DNA from: Diploptera punctata
Lineage: Eukaryota > Arthropoda > Insecta > Blattodea > Blaberidae
Reading direction: 5' to 3'
DNA: 64,000 nt
Assembly (NCBI GenBank): GCA_030220185.1
Contig: JASPKZ010003844.1
Location: 5,314,001 to 5,378,000 of the forward strand
Positions 9,956 to 20,986 of this stretch are shown here, in pieces. The stretch's first letter is position 1. Each line of letters begins with the position of its first letter. Under the pieces are notes generated by a model, which searched no databases, was not told the DNA's origin, and saw only the letters and a program-made list of their open reading frames with translations. The translations under genes were made by a program, and so were the position numbers.

Positions 9956-10369
9956 TAATTAATGCAAAATATGAAACCTAGAAAGTATCGAGGAATATCT
10001 TTGAAATGTCTTGTTGGACAACTGAGACAAGAATTCTTAGATCACCATTGGTTTAAATTCACAAACTGTGTTATGATGATGATGATGATGATGATAATGA
10101 AGTTTTGAAGAAATTAATTTCAGCTTATTTTTGTAATTGTAAGTATTCATTAGAAAGATAGAAATTTGTTGAGTAAAAAAATCATTGAAGGTATCCACAA
10201 GGACCAGACACAACACTTTCATCATTATATAAAGAAAATTTATATAAGTATTGATGATAAAATGAAATGAAAGAAAAATACTAATTACAAATATTATAAA
10301 AAATCAACGAAAATTTAATTACTCATAGATTGGGATTTTTAGATAACATTAATTTTTTTTTTTTTGCAG
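9956..10369. other. Intron end with splice acceptor
   Basis: AT-rich DNA with a (GAT)n stretch at 10072-10095 and a strong T-rich tract ending tttgcag at 10369, the acceptor of the last RYK exon. Confidence 0.6.
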
Positions 10370-10481
10370 ATTTGCAGTGATGGCTTATTGCTGGGCAATG
10401 AGTGCTGATGAGCGGCCAACTTTCACACAGCTTCATGTCTGTCTACAGGAATTCTATACACAACTAACTCGCTATGTATAA
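10370..10481 (+). CDS. Ryk: RYK/Derailed receptor pseudokinase, last coding exon
   Basis: The first base completes a Leu codon begun at 1211-1212. The exon then encodes FAVMAYCWAMSADERPTF and TQLHVCLQEFYTQLTRYV, with stop TAA at 10479-10481. This is kinase subdomain XI, including the conserved Arg of the DERPTF word, and the very short C-terminal tail expected for RYK/Drl proteins. The acceptor is ttttttttgcag|A. The exon is intact, at normal family length and uninterrupted. The 3' UTR begins at 10482 and carries a solo PLE fragment 210 bp downstream. Confidence 0.93.
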
Positions 10482-12539
10482 TTGTTTTGGTCTTGCCTTA
10501 TGCGATCTCATCCACAGGCACATTTATTCAGTCATCCAATTGTATTTATGTCCTTATTACATTTTATTTAATGGATTAATTCTATTATAAGTTAGGCAAC
10601 ACACATTTTCACTTAAATAATAGTACTTATATTGTCCACTTTATGTAATTTATATCTTATTTATTTTTTTAATTTATGGACAAAGTTTTGTGATGTCTAC
10701 CGCAGCAGTAGACGAAACGTTGAGTAAGAAGACAACCAGACCACGGCCTATAAGCCCGGAAGACGAACCAAATATGGATCAAGACGCCGGCCGTGAAAGC
10801 CTACAATTATTTATCCAAGTAGTTAGTCTTTTAAGAAAGAATAGATTAAGATCTGTGCTACCTATAAAGAAAATTGTATTTCACTTCGCCATATAATTTA
10901 ACTTTCTAAAAGGTAAGGCCAATTGAAATAAACATGCATTAAATATTTGAGCACTGAGTTATTTCTATATGTATTTTACAAAGTGAAATTCAAATATGAA
11001 TTTTTTTTCTTTATGTAAGGATTCCCATGAGGATAAAATAAAATTAACAATATTTTTTTTTACTAGCAGTATTAAATTTTGTGCAGAATTGTAATACTTT
11101 CATAAAAAATAGTCTGCTTTGGCACAATCAAATCCTTTAGCTTATTTTTTATTATCACATTAATTTGAAAGTTTTATTAATTTTTATACTTCACAGATAT
11201 TTCTGTACAAATAATGGGATTCATTATTGTAAATTAGAGATTTTAAGAAATATAACAACACTACTTTTTCCCAATATTTTTTTCTCAAAAACACTATATG
11301 ATCAAAATGGCTAGTTTATTTCAAATTTTAATGTTTTTTAGGGAGTTCTTGTTGTATTTTGTATAGAGTTTGATCACAAACATTACAGTACATCAATATT
11401 CTGCTGTCAGAGATGCACAGTAATTTTTTTTTTTCCCCCAGTTTATCTGTAACAGAACCACTTCAAATTATTTATTTCTAAATATTCAGTAGTTTGCAAT
11501 TTTTCATCACATTTCTACCTTCATTAAATAGCAGACCTATGGGTGCAAAAAGTTTAGGATTTTGACTCAGCAGGAAGCCTGATAAGTCTTAAAAAATAAA
11601 TCACAAGTTGTCATGTTATTGTTTTGTTATGGAATTGATTGAGATATAAATGTGTATGTGGAGAGATTGGCAACATTCCATTTCACTGCCAAACTTAGTG
11701 CCATGCTGTACTTAAACTGTAATTACTTCTACAGCTATCTTTCTGAATATCGGTTCACTTCATATTCACATTCCATTCTTTTGTTAATGTTTAATGTACA
11801 TCAAACCTAGATTTGTTTAAAATTTGTGAATCTCTAACTTATATAAATTTTGAATATCCTTGTTAAAAAGTTCATCTGAAATTTAATGTGAACTTTTTAA
11901 TATAAAATGAGATAAAATAACACATTATGAAAGAAAATGTAGTCAAGCTTTATAAATTTTATTCTGTGACTTTTAAGAAAACTACTGATAAGCATTTTAT
12001 TTATTTGATAGCAATCAATAATCATACTTAAAACTTCCAGTTGACTGCATTTATCATAGATCTCTAATAAGCTGTTTACCTTACGCCTAAATATGACATT
12101 TTATTATTTAGTAAATCATATTGTTTAGTATGTATCCAAATAAAAGTCAAACTGGTGAAAACATTGAACAGAGTGCGCCTGTATGTAATTATAATGCGAA
12201 AAGACAAATATTTATCCTTTTATTGTTTTATGGACATATGAATTATTTCAAGTTTTGTAGGCAAAAACACAATACCAAAAATTTAAAACATAAGTTTAAG
12301 AGTGAATAATGTTTTTATAAAATTAATCGGGTTTTGGAATGAGAAACTAATCCAGAAGAAAATATTCATTTCTTGATGAATTTAGCGTAGTTCACAAAGC
12401 TGTTTTTAAAATATAACTCAGAAAATTCAACTTTTATTAATAGATATCAATCCACACCCAATTTCCTACTCTATAAAACCTAAGCATACGAATATTACAT
12501 TAAATTAATGTTGGGAAGTAAACATTATGAGGTATAATC
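10482..12539 (+). other. RYK 3' UTR / downstream flank
   Basis: AT-rich, no coding region. Several AATAAA words occur (for example in 'gaaataaacatgc' near 10926 and 'gataaaataaaatt' near 11036). None is obviously the polyadenylation signal, and the true 3' end cannot be set from sequence alone. Confidence 0.5.
10691..10808 (+). mobile_element. Solo 3' fragment of PLE family A
   Basis: It matches the 3' part of the element at 7999-8494, from inside the ribozyme core (only TGA of CUGAUGA remains) to the family 3' end gaaagcctacaatt. Helix II and GAAACGU are kept, but the cleavage C is T. It is thus a 5'-truncated, single-orientation copy within the RYK 3' UTR/flank. Confidence 0.75.
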
Positions 12540-12620
12540 ATTAAAATTCATTGGAGAACATTTTCCACGAATCCTATGAGGTGAGTTGTTTAAACAAAAT
12601 GTTCTCCGATGAATTTTAAT
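12540..12620. repeat. Small inverted-repeat element
   Basis: Arms attaaaattcattggagaac (12540-) and gttctccgatgaattttaat (-12620) are near-perfect inverted copies of ~25 bp with a ~32-bp spacer. The spacer holds 'cctatgaggtgag', a word resembling PLE tails in this window. Its class is uncertain. Confidence 0.5.
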
Positions 12621-13041
12621 ACCAATATTAACCCAACGTAACCTATTCTAATATGTTGCGGTGACTGTTTTCTCTTAAAACTACTACTACTTGCAAAAAA
12701 ATCAACAATCACAGTTATTCCTTTGTGTAAGTGTTTATTAAAATTTAAACCAAGTTTTATAAGAATTGTAATGCACCATGTACTCTGAAATCAATTGAAC
12801 ATAAGTGCAACTGCAATCATGGTTGTAGCAATGCAATATCTGAAATTTATACCATTAAACATATTTTTTCATCGTGTTTGGACATATTTTGCACTTTAAA
12901 TAAATGCAAGTAGGATGTTCAAATATTTTAATGAAAAATTGAAAACTAACTGGATTAGCTGCAGTAATCATACCATTACCAATCAATTTAGTTCTATCAA
13001 ATTCCTTGATTGATTATGATTTTTATTCAAGAAAAAAACAT

Positions 13042-13262
13042 TTTTTTCACTTCACCTCATACTCTTTCTAATTAGACTGGTTTCGAACCCTTTTTGGTTT
13101 CATCTTCAGTATTTCATGATCATTGTTATACCAATTTGAAGAACTACTTCTTCAAAACGACATAATAATGTTCGTGAAATTACTGAATATGGATCCAGAA
13201 AGGATCCAAAAACCGGTTTAATCAGAGGTAGTATGAGGCAAAGTAAAAAAAAAGTCTTAAAT
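13042..13262. mobile_element. Decayed inverted PLE remnant (family F)
   Basis: The left part (minus strand) has CUGAAGA (13109-13103), helix II GAAACC/GGGUUC and GAAA (13084-13081), followed by ACCAGUC. The right part (plus, 13165-13225) has CUGAAUA, a perfect helix II GGAUCC/GGAUCC, AAAA and the self-complementary ACCGGU. Both end in a 'tatgaggtgaagt'-type tail. The two arms have each lost different ribozyme bases. Confidence 0.55.
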
Positions 13263-13801
13263 TGATTATACCTCATAGTTTAAATTCCTAAAAACTAAAA
13301 AAAAATATTATTTGGAGAGAATATAAAATTTTATTTCACATTGTGATGTAGGAATTTTTCTATAAGCATTGTAATAAATTGTTTTAAATGAATTTTGTTA
13401 TGAATACCTGTACTATTTTATACTGATATCATGTGTTGTAATTTATTTTTACATTTATTTGGTAATATATCCTAACTGAGGACATATTACATGAAAAATA
13501 TATTTGAAATACATAAGTTGCAATATGAATTGAGTGTTATTGGGAATGCTAGTTCAATTTGTATATTAGGACAGACTTTTATATGGATACATTATAAAAA
13601 TAGTAATATTACATGAAATTGGCAATAGAATGTAGTTTATCAGTATAACTTTTTTTCACTTATTCAGTTTAATGAATATATCATGCAGATATAAATATAG
13701 AATATATATTTAATTTTAGGAAGTTATATTTTGAGGTTATTTTAATTATATTATTTTTGGTCTGGACATCTTACCTCAATATTAATGTTGATTTGTTCTT
13801 G

Positions 13802-13837
13802 GACATGTTTCAAAACAATTCTCTGTTTTATCTTCAG
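13802..13837 (-). ncRNA. Hammerhead-ribozyme motif, left arm (PLE family C)
   Basis: Mirror of the right-arm motif: CUGAAGA, U, helix II AAAACA/UGUUUU, GAAA, helix III ACAUGU, C. Core bases are intact and identical to the right arm. Helix I is weakly defined. Confidence 0.6.
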
Positions 13838-14289
13838 CTTTCCCAGACTGGTTTTATTTATGTTGCATTATGTTGCACCACCTGGATGTCGATGTCAGCT
13901 CCATCCTGTGGTTGGCCAAAGAACCTCCAAACAAGGTCACCCTCCATCGGAATATCAAAATTCATAACTCTGTTTCTGTTCTTCTGAATATAAATTTTTT
14001 CCCAAATAGTCAGCTCGTTTGTATTTTCTAACTGTCACTAAATTATTAAAACAGTTAGAAAATACAAACGAGCTGACACTAAATTATTAAAACAGTTAGA
14101 AAATACAAACGAGCTGACTATTTGGGAAAAAATTTATATTCAGAAGAACAGAAACAGAGTTATGAATTTTGATATTCCGATGGAGGGTGACCTTGTTTGG
14201 AGGTTCTTTGGCCAACCACAGGATGGAGCTGACATCGACATCCAGGTGGTGCAACATAATGCAACATAAATAAAACCAGTCTGGGAAAG

Positions 14290-14325
14290 CTGAAGATAAA
14301 ACAGAGAATTGTTTTGAAACATGTC
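14290..14325 (+). ncRNA. Hammerhead-ribozyme motif, right arm (PLE family C)
   Basis: CUGAAGA at 14290-14296, extra U, six-pair helix II AAAACA/UGUUUU, GAAA at 14316-14319, self-complementary ACAUGU at 14319-14324, and C at 14325. It sits just downstream of the stop codon of the GIY-YIG-type coding tail. Confidence 0.62.
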
Positions 14326-14374
14326 CAAGAACAAATCAACATTAATATTGAGGTAAGATGTCCAGACCAAAAAT

Positions 14375-14990
14375 TATAGAATATATACTCACCCAGAAGT
14401 TTCTGCTGCAGCTTGCATGTCACCTAGACTGGTCTCTCTTTTTGTGCCTTGTTTTAAGATATGGTGCCTCTTATTTGAGAGCTGTCTAGTATTGCAAATT
14501 TTTATCAAAGCTGCAACAAAAAGTTCATAATATTAGAAATTGTATATGAACATATATTTTGCTTCTGTTTTATGAAGCTTGTAGAAAAATGGTAATTTAT
14601 CTGAGAATTTACTTTCAGCAATCTGTTCTTATTATTGAGTACTTTTCTAGCTGAGTTATGAAGAAAATCACTCAGATATTTGTTTATATTTTCTGTAAAG
14701 AAATATTGAAAAATAATAATCCAGTACTTAAAAAGGTTGTGGACAAAAGCATAAGCAGTTTATAGCATGTGCGACTTTGCAGCAAAGAATTGTGTTGTGA
14801 ACAATTATGTATTGGGTATGAATAGCAATATTAAAAAAAAATACCATTTGTCTTCATTACAGCAAAATTTCATAGTGTGAGGGAATTTATTTCCATTTTT
14901 GTTACTTGGAGGAAATTATATAAAGATTGTAAATAACAAAATATACATACAAAGATTGGAACTTTAATAGTGGCAACTATGTACTATATT
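14375..14990. other. No gene seen
   Basis: AT-rich flank. No coding region, RNA gene or repeat is recognised. Confidence 0.5.
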
Positions 14991-15362
14991 TATTGACGAT
15001 TTTATTATTAATTTAACACTTCTCATAGAAGGATAAATTATATTTGAAGAGAAAAATTTATCCTTCTATGAGAAGTGTTAAATTAATAATAAAATCGTCA
15101 ATAGAAGCCCTACTGGCTATAAAGTAGTGTTAAATTCCCAATAAATGTCTTCTTAACTAAGAAGCTGCCATTTGCAAAGATAGAAGCTATGGTTTCAAGC
15201 ATTTGGCGCGAGGGAATTACAACGTACATAATAGAAAAATTTGCGTCTAGATCGTAACTCGCCTCGGTAGCTCAGCTGGTAGAGCACTTGGCCCGGAAAG
15301 CCAAGGGTCCCGGGTTCGAGTCCCGGTCTAGGCTAAAAAAAATTTTCTCTTCAAATATACTA
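14991..15362 (+). mobile_element. tRNA-derived SINE, family G, copy 2, with 5' snapback
   Basis: Body as in the copy at 2400-2729. The tRNA-like unit is at 15262-15334 (A box GTAGCTCAGCTGGTAGAG, B box GGTTCGAGTCC). Its first 48 bp (15056-15103) are perfectly repeated in inverse orientation at 14991-15038, separated by 17 bp that are the inverted copy of the element's own terminal word ttttctcttcaaatata. It ends in the same word at about 15340-15362. Confidence 0.8.
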
Positions 15363-15589
15363 TATTTATTACTGATACACGACTTTGAAACTGTCTAGTC
15401 CAGTCTGTCAACAAAAAAATCCTGCTGTTATATTCTATGACTTCCATATTGTTGTGAACAAGCTTTGAGTATATTATAAGACTGTAGTACCGATTATGCA
15501 TCACATTTTAGATTTTATGCTTATTTTGTTCTGAAAGAATGAATAAAAGCCAACGATGTGGGTATAACTTCCATGAAAAATTATAACTA

Positions 15590-16215
15590 ACTCACTGTCA
15601 CTATCAAACCCATAGGTTCATGGCCACATGGACATTAGCTCTCCATACATCCCTATCCTGAGCTAATGTTTTCCAATCATCTCCTGTATAATTGACTTCT
15701 CTGAAATCATCGTTAATGTTATTCTCCCACCTCATTCCTGGCCTACCTACTGGGCATATTCCCTCTGGTTTCCTTAAGAGTTTCCATGTCTCTCTTTTAT
15801 TCCCCATTTGTGCCATATATTCTGTCCATCACAGTTTACGAGACTTCACTGTACTTTCCCATAAAGATAATTTTGCTCACTGTTAAGTAGCATTTTCCAT
15901 TTGCCTGTCTCTTCATCTCTCTTTGGCCCGAAAAGTTTCCTAAGAACTTTATTCTCAAATACTTGTAATCTTTTTTCCTCCCTTATATAAGAGCCCATGT
16001 TTAACAGCTATGTAATTGATGAATAAGAGTTTTATGTATTTTTAGTTTAATATTTTTTGAGAGAAGTTGGGACAACAAGAATCCCTGTAATGCATGTAGC
16101 CTGCAATTTCTATAATTGAAGCTAGGTTTAATCTCTTTGTGCACTTCATTCCTGTTTGTAATTATTGTTTCTAGGTATTAGAATTAAGCCACTTCAAAAT
16201 TTCCTTCATTCACGA
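15590..16215 (-). mobile_element. LINE family A, degenerate copy
   Basis: Minus strand: MAQMGNKRETWKLL, VGRPGMRWENN and LAQDRDVWRANV up to the stop at 15604. Further upstream, broken equivalents of LYKTL..GCETW run out to about 16215. The tail is the 'gtgagttagtt' side at 15590. Frameshifts separate the parts. Confidence 0.75.
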
Positions 16216-17066
16216 AAAGTTATATTACCTAAAATTGCCTATTTTACCCATTGGTACCTGTTTAAATTGAATGAGCCTGAAATTGTCTGTTTTTAATTAA
16301 ATTTATATAATTTGTCCCAGTTTAGTGTTGCTAGATTTCTGGAAATTTCCAGAGGTCATCGTAATTTTATCAGAGCATTGAAATAATGTAAGAAGATGAA
16401 AATATTTTTTTTGTGGTAAATAAATAGATTTGCAATGGTTGATTAACTAAATTGAATGGATGGAGAAGAGTGTGAAAAGAAAACTAAAATAATTTTGGAT
16501 ACAGAAAGATGTATATTAGATTAGAAAACCTTTTTAATAGGAAATTCCTAATTGTTATGCCCATTTCGTTATGAATGATAGTGATATTATGTGATATTTT
16601 ACATTTGTAAAGTTTGAAGTAGAATTTTTTAATCTATTTTACAGTTTTAAATCCTATTTTAGATGTCTAAATTTATATGTTTTAGAGTCTAAACATTTAA
16701 GGTGTACTAATGAATCTTTGAAACAGTTGGGCAAATATCACAACTAGTTCTTTTATTTCGAGAATCAAGTTGAAATCACGGGAGCTTAAGTTCAGTTAGT
16801 TTGGTAGATGATAGAGCATTTTCTAATCTAACAGTCACATCAGCTAAAATTTTATTCTTAGCATCCAGGTATTGTTCTGCAAAATTATATATGTATGCTA
16901 TAAAAATATTGCCTCTTTTCTTAAAGCTAAGCACATTCAATCCTTATATAGATACAGTCCTCCTATACCTTCATTCAAATTATAATACTGACATAAACAA
17001 TAAACCAGTCTTGATATAAAATAAATAAAAGTAACATTACAATATTTTGTAAATTTAATTAATAAC
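16216..17066. other. No gene seen
   Basis: AT-rich, unique-looking sequence. A 72-codon frame at 16801 has no recognisable domain. Confidence 0.45.
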
Positions 17067-17131
17067 ATTAAATGAAGGCAATAAAAGATTCCGGGCTATG
17101 TGGCCGTGGTCTATAACTGGCGTTTCTTCCA

Positions 17132-17166
17132 GACGTTTCTCCCTCAACTGCGGAGGGCATCTTCAG
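17132..17166 (-). ncRNA. Hammerhead-ribozyme motif, left arm (PLE family B)
   Basis: Exact mirror of 17263-17297, with all core bases intact. Confidence 0.68.
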
Positions 17167-17262
17167 TGGCAAGCGCTTACAGCTGTTGTTTCCCTGTCGT
17201 AGACTCGACTGCGAATGCGGTCGAGTCTACGACAGGGAAACAACAGCTGTAAGCGCTTGCCA

Positions 17263-17297
17263 CTGAAGATGCCCTCCGCAGTTGAGGGAGAAACGTC
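17263..17297 (+). ncRNA. Hammerhead-ribozyme motif, right arm (PLE family B)
   Basis: CUGAAGA (17263-17269), extra U, G.A then CCCUC/GAGGG helix II with loop CGCAGUU, GAAA (17290-17293), self-complementary ACGU and C at 17297. Helix I is CCA/UGG, then an internal loop CUUG/AAGAAA and a second stretch GCG/CGC, the shape expected for a type I hammerhead with loop-loop contacts. Confidence 0.72.
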
Positions 17298-17399
17298 TGG
17301 AAGAAACGCCAGTTATAGACCACGGCCACATAGCCCGGAATCTTTTATTGCCATGATTACCGGCCGTGAAAGCCTGCATTCCACTATTAAATGAAGGCA

Positions 17400-18214
17400 T
17401 TAAAATAAAATTAAGATAAGACTATTTTTCCTATCATGCACAGAGCTTGTGTGTTTTGAAGTGTATAAATATATATATATATACTTGTGACATAGCACCT
17501 TATAAATGACATCTTATTCCATTTTGTCATCTTTCAAAATGGCTCCCAATCTATTAAAGTTCCAATTCCTTAAATAGACATGTTCGTGAGTAAAAGTAAG
17601 CTATTGATTTTATAAATGATGTATAAGTATCTCATTAAGAGATCCTGAAGATCCATATGAGGATGTAGAAACAAAGATACACAAATGTTCATTAATCAGC
17701 ACAAAGATATGTTAGTTATGTGCTTTTATTGAAGGGGAATTTATGTTTTGTCCACAGCAAAGTGTAATATGTTTATCTAGTCTTGTATAGGATCTATATT
17801 GAGATCCATATGTAAGTGAATAATGTTTACAATGTACATAAAGAGCATAAGTGTGTATAGTTACAAATTATATTAACTTACAATGTTATCAAGTGCATAA
17901 AAATTTTTCTCATTTTAGTATGACCACAATATTTTAGCACTCATTTATTTATTTTGTAAATATTTTATATTAAAAATGTATAAAGAAAAAGAAAATATTC
18001 ATATTGAATTCTGATATACTTAAATGAGGCTTTGATTTACCTCACCTTCAAACTTTAGTGAGACTCCCTCCCAGAGAATCTAATATCTTAAATTGTATTG
18101 TTCACAAGGAATCATATTCATAATGGTAGCAAAATAATTTTGGCCCCCTACTCTTTATGCCATTTAGGCACATTCAAATAATTGACATTTTAGGAAGGCT
18201 AAATTAATCATACA
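17400..18214. other. No gene seen
   Basis: AT-rich DNA with a short (TA)n near 17468. Nothing else is recognised. Confidence 0.45.
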
Positions 18215-18345
18215 AATAGAAAAAACCCAATGAGCTCACGGTTTGGAAAAAAATCTACATTAATAAAAACAGAAAGGGGAAATTAATGAACTTTGAAATT
18301 CCCAGGGAAAATTATTTGAATAGTTTGAAAAAAAATGTGTTTGAA
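18215..18345 (+). mobile_element. Isolated PLE coding-tail remnant
   Basis: The frame at about 18228 reads NELTVWKKIYINKN, then GKLMNFEIPREN, clearly the same C-terminal segment as in PLE families C, D and H. No ribozyme or inverted partner remains here. It is a fragment of another PLE family. Confidence 0.6.
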
Positions 18346-20290
18346 ATTTCAACTATTTATATTATACAGTGGGCCTATGTTACAGATAACTTTTTTTTTT
18401 GACTGGGACAATTTAAAATATTAATGCCTAAAACTTATAATGTTCTATTCTGATATTTACTCTGTATATAAAAAAATGTTTGTGTCAAGTAAAGGAAATA
18501 ATGAAAGATCATAATTCTGTGAGAGGAAGTAACTCAAGCACCAAACTTGGGGATAGCAATTCAAGACAGATGTTGCCTTGTGATTGGAAAAAGACACGTG
18601 TCTGAAATGGGTTAGGCCTATATATTTGGAAAAATTTAATCATTCAAGAGAGCAGGTATACTTCTTAATCCTCAAAGTATAATGGAAATAAGTTTCAAAC
18701 TAGAAATAAAAAAAGGTTAATATGAAAAGAGGGGAAAACTCCTTTAGATGTAGAAGTTTCTCAAAAATCAGAAGAAAACAATGGCTTCTTCTAAAATCTC
18801 ATGATGATAAATTTTATACATATTTCTTGTATATCAGGCCCATGTTAGGAGAAGTGGAAGCTCAAATACTGCTTCCAAACTTATGTTAAGACAATAATTT
18901 TGTCACCAGTATTTATAATTTCATAAATTTTTTTTTTAAATATTTGTCAAAGTTAAGTCTTAAGTTCTCCATCTTTCTGTAATTTATGAACAAGAATTCC
19001 TTCAAAATAATTTATTACTATAAAATTGGTTTAATTTATAGAATTCTCTTAAATTCATTAAATACAAAATATATTACTATGTGAGATATGGATACAGATA
19101 TTGTCTCATAAGTAATGTCATTTTAAACAAAATTTTATTTGGAATGTATTCTGACAAGAATTTAAACTACTCTTCAAAATGGAGACTATCAAATTCTATG
19201 GTCTTGAGCCATCTTTTACTGAGGTTTGTTTTCCCACGATTGTACTAGTATCTCATTTTTATGCAAAGAATTTATTGAAACCCACTTCTACATTTTCTAT
19301 GTTTCAAAATTTGAAGAAAGAAATAAGCCATGGATCAAAACAGATAGTAATCTGAAGGTGCAAGATTAGAGCTATATATCAAGTGTAGTAGCAATTTGAT
19401 TCCTTGCAATTCCTGAATTATTCCCATGGTTGTTCATGCAGTATAGGGTCTCTCTTGTCATGCAAGAGAATTCTATTTTGGTTAACTAATGCTAGGTATC
19501 TCAGACTCAAAATCTCATTAACTCATTGCAGTTGTTGAGAGTAAAGATCTGAATTGACTTCTCACTCATTTGGAAACAAACTTCCAGTGAATCACATGTT
19601 TAAAATTACACCAGACACACAACACATACATTAGTTATAAGACAAACCTAGTAATTAGCATGGGAATTTGTCAAATATTGGTTTCAGCTCATATCAGTAA
19701 CTCACTGTTGTTCAAAAGAATACTTTTTTATCAGCCCATGATATAGTTAATGCTTTGATTATATGAAATAAAAAAAAAAAGGATCCTCGAAATATTAACC
19801 AATTTAAAAAAAAAATAATTTCAACAATGATTTGGAAATAGAAATTACAAAACATAGATTACACTTTGGAGGCAAGGTAACTGTTTTCCAGCATGCTATT
19901 TAATTACTGGGCTGAATATTGATAAAGAAACATTTGTTATATATTGAAAAAATAAATTATTTCAGAATCTATGGGAATTATGAGTTGCCATGTTATAGAA
20001 GTACTATACAGTACTGGTACTAAGAAAAATATAATTTTTGGCTATATACTCCATTACAATAATTTCTTTAAAACAATTTTGAAGGTAAAATTTTAGGGAA
20101 AAAATAAGGGATTGACCAAGGAAGACTGTTTTGGAAAATATAACAGAAATTATAGGATGTCAGGACTATCAAGAAATGAAAAGGGTAGCTGAAAGAAGAG
20201 AAGAATGGTTTCATTGATTTTAGAAGATAATTTAAAGATGACGAACATTATAATAATTTATTTTTTATTTGTATTTAACAAGTAACATTG
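18346..20290. other. No gene seen
   Basis: AT-rich, no coding region, no recognisable repeat. It may be 3' UTR or intergenic. Confidence 0.45.
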
Positions 20291-20342
20291 TAATAATTAA
20301 ATTAATGTTTTTATTACCTCACCTCATATCCTTTTTCTTCTA

Positions 20343-20375
20343 TACTGCAGTTTCGGAGCTTATCTCCATCATCAG
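20343..20375 (-). ncRNA. Hammerhead-ribozyme motif, left arm (PLE family D)
   Basis: Minus strand: CUGAUGA, U, helix II GGAG/CUCC with loop AUAAG, GAAA, self-complementary ACUGCAGU and A at the cleavage position. Helix I is CUA/UAG. All core bases are present. Confidence 0.7.
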
Positions 20376-20953
20376 TAGCCTCTGGTCGACCGGTGTTATG
20401 TCGTTTCTTGGCGGTTTCCTTCTTACTTCTATCGGTGGACATATGAACCTCTGGATCAGGTCAAAATTTGCGGGAGTTTCAAAATTCATGAGTTTGTCTT
20501 TTTTGTTTTTTTGGATATGGATTTTTTCCCAGACTGTGAGTTCCTTTAGTTTATCTGTTTGTTTGATTAGGCTAGCTTCTGTATCAATTAAATGTTTTTC
20601 AGACCAAGCATGGGCTTTCCTATATAGGAAAAACAAAAAGAAATTTAAAAACTAGATTGAAGGAACACCTTTGAAATGTAAAAAAGGGTGAAGTGGACAA
20701 GTCAGCAGTAGCAGCCCATGCTTGGTCTGAAAAACATTTAATTGATACAGAAGCTAGCCTAATCAAACAAACAGATAAACTAAAGGAACTCACAGTCTGG
20801 GAAAAAATCCATATCCAAAAAAACAAAAAAGACAAACTCATGAATTTTGAAACTCCCACAAATTTTGACCTGATCCAGAGGTTCATCGGTCCACCTATAG
20901 AAGTAAGAGGGAAACCGCCAAGAAACGACATAACACCGGTCGACCAGAGGCTA

Positions 20954-20986
20954 CTGACAATGGAGATAAGCTCCGAAACTGCAGTA
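20954..20986 (+). ncRNA. Hammerhead-ribozyme motif, right arm, mutated (PLE family D)
   Basis: Same motif as 20343-20375, but the core reads CUGACAA in place of CUGAUGA, so the catalytic G8 is A. It is predicted to be inactive, while its inverted twin is intact. Confidence 0.65.

Larger units (their letters stand above)
1213..10369 (+). other. Last intron of the RYK gene, 9157 bp, repeat-filled
   Basis: The intron starts GTGAGT and ends ttttttttttgcag. Joining the two exons restores an uninterrupted RYK reading frame, so the boundaries are well supported. It contains LINE remnants, SINE families A, B and G, one hairpin-headed repeat, two inverted PLEs and a Helitron. The intron transcript would carry a 236-bp perfect RNA hairpin (8025-8496) with a sense-strand hammerhead motif. 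Confidence 0.88.
13718..14374. mobile_element. Palindromic Penelope-like element (family C)
   Basis: Arms 13753-14035 and 14092-14374 pair over 283 bp. On the right arm (+) a coding tail reads NELTIWEKIYIQKN, then VMNFDIPMEGDLV, RFFGQPQDGA and a stop near 14268, as in families D and H. A hammerhead motif follows at 14290-14325 and the sequence runs into 'ttgaggtaagatgtccag'. The loop side of the right arm holds a 41-bp tandem duplication (about 14046-14117). The left flank 'aggaagttatattttgaggtt' recurs near 25059, suggesting the full 3' end reaches about 13718. Confidence 0.75.
17081..17385. mobile_element. Palindromic Penelope-like element (family B), 14-bp TSD
   Basis: Arms 17077-17209 and 17220-17352 are perfect reverse complements around a 10-nt loop (tgcgaatgcg). 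The right copy continues to the family 3' end gaaagcctgcattcc. The flanking duplication is attaaatgaaggca at 17067-17080 and 17386-17399. Each arm carries a complete hammerhead motif. The end word 'ccggccgtgaaagcct' is shared with family A, which links the two. Confidence 0.78.

Noticed and set aside
13757..14423. Open frames antisense to the family C coding tail
   Set aside because: Shadow frames of the PLE arms. The real coding strand gives the WEKIYIQKN text.
15262..15334. tRNA gene (cloverleaf-like unit); likewise 2421-2494
   Set aside because: The acceptor stem has a mismatch, the anticodon arm has six pairs and an unusual loop, and both copies sit in the same longer repeat. These are SINE heads.
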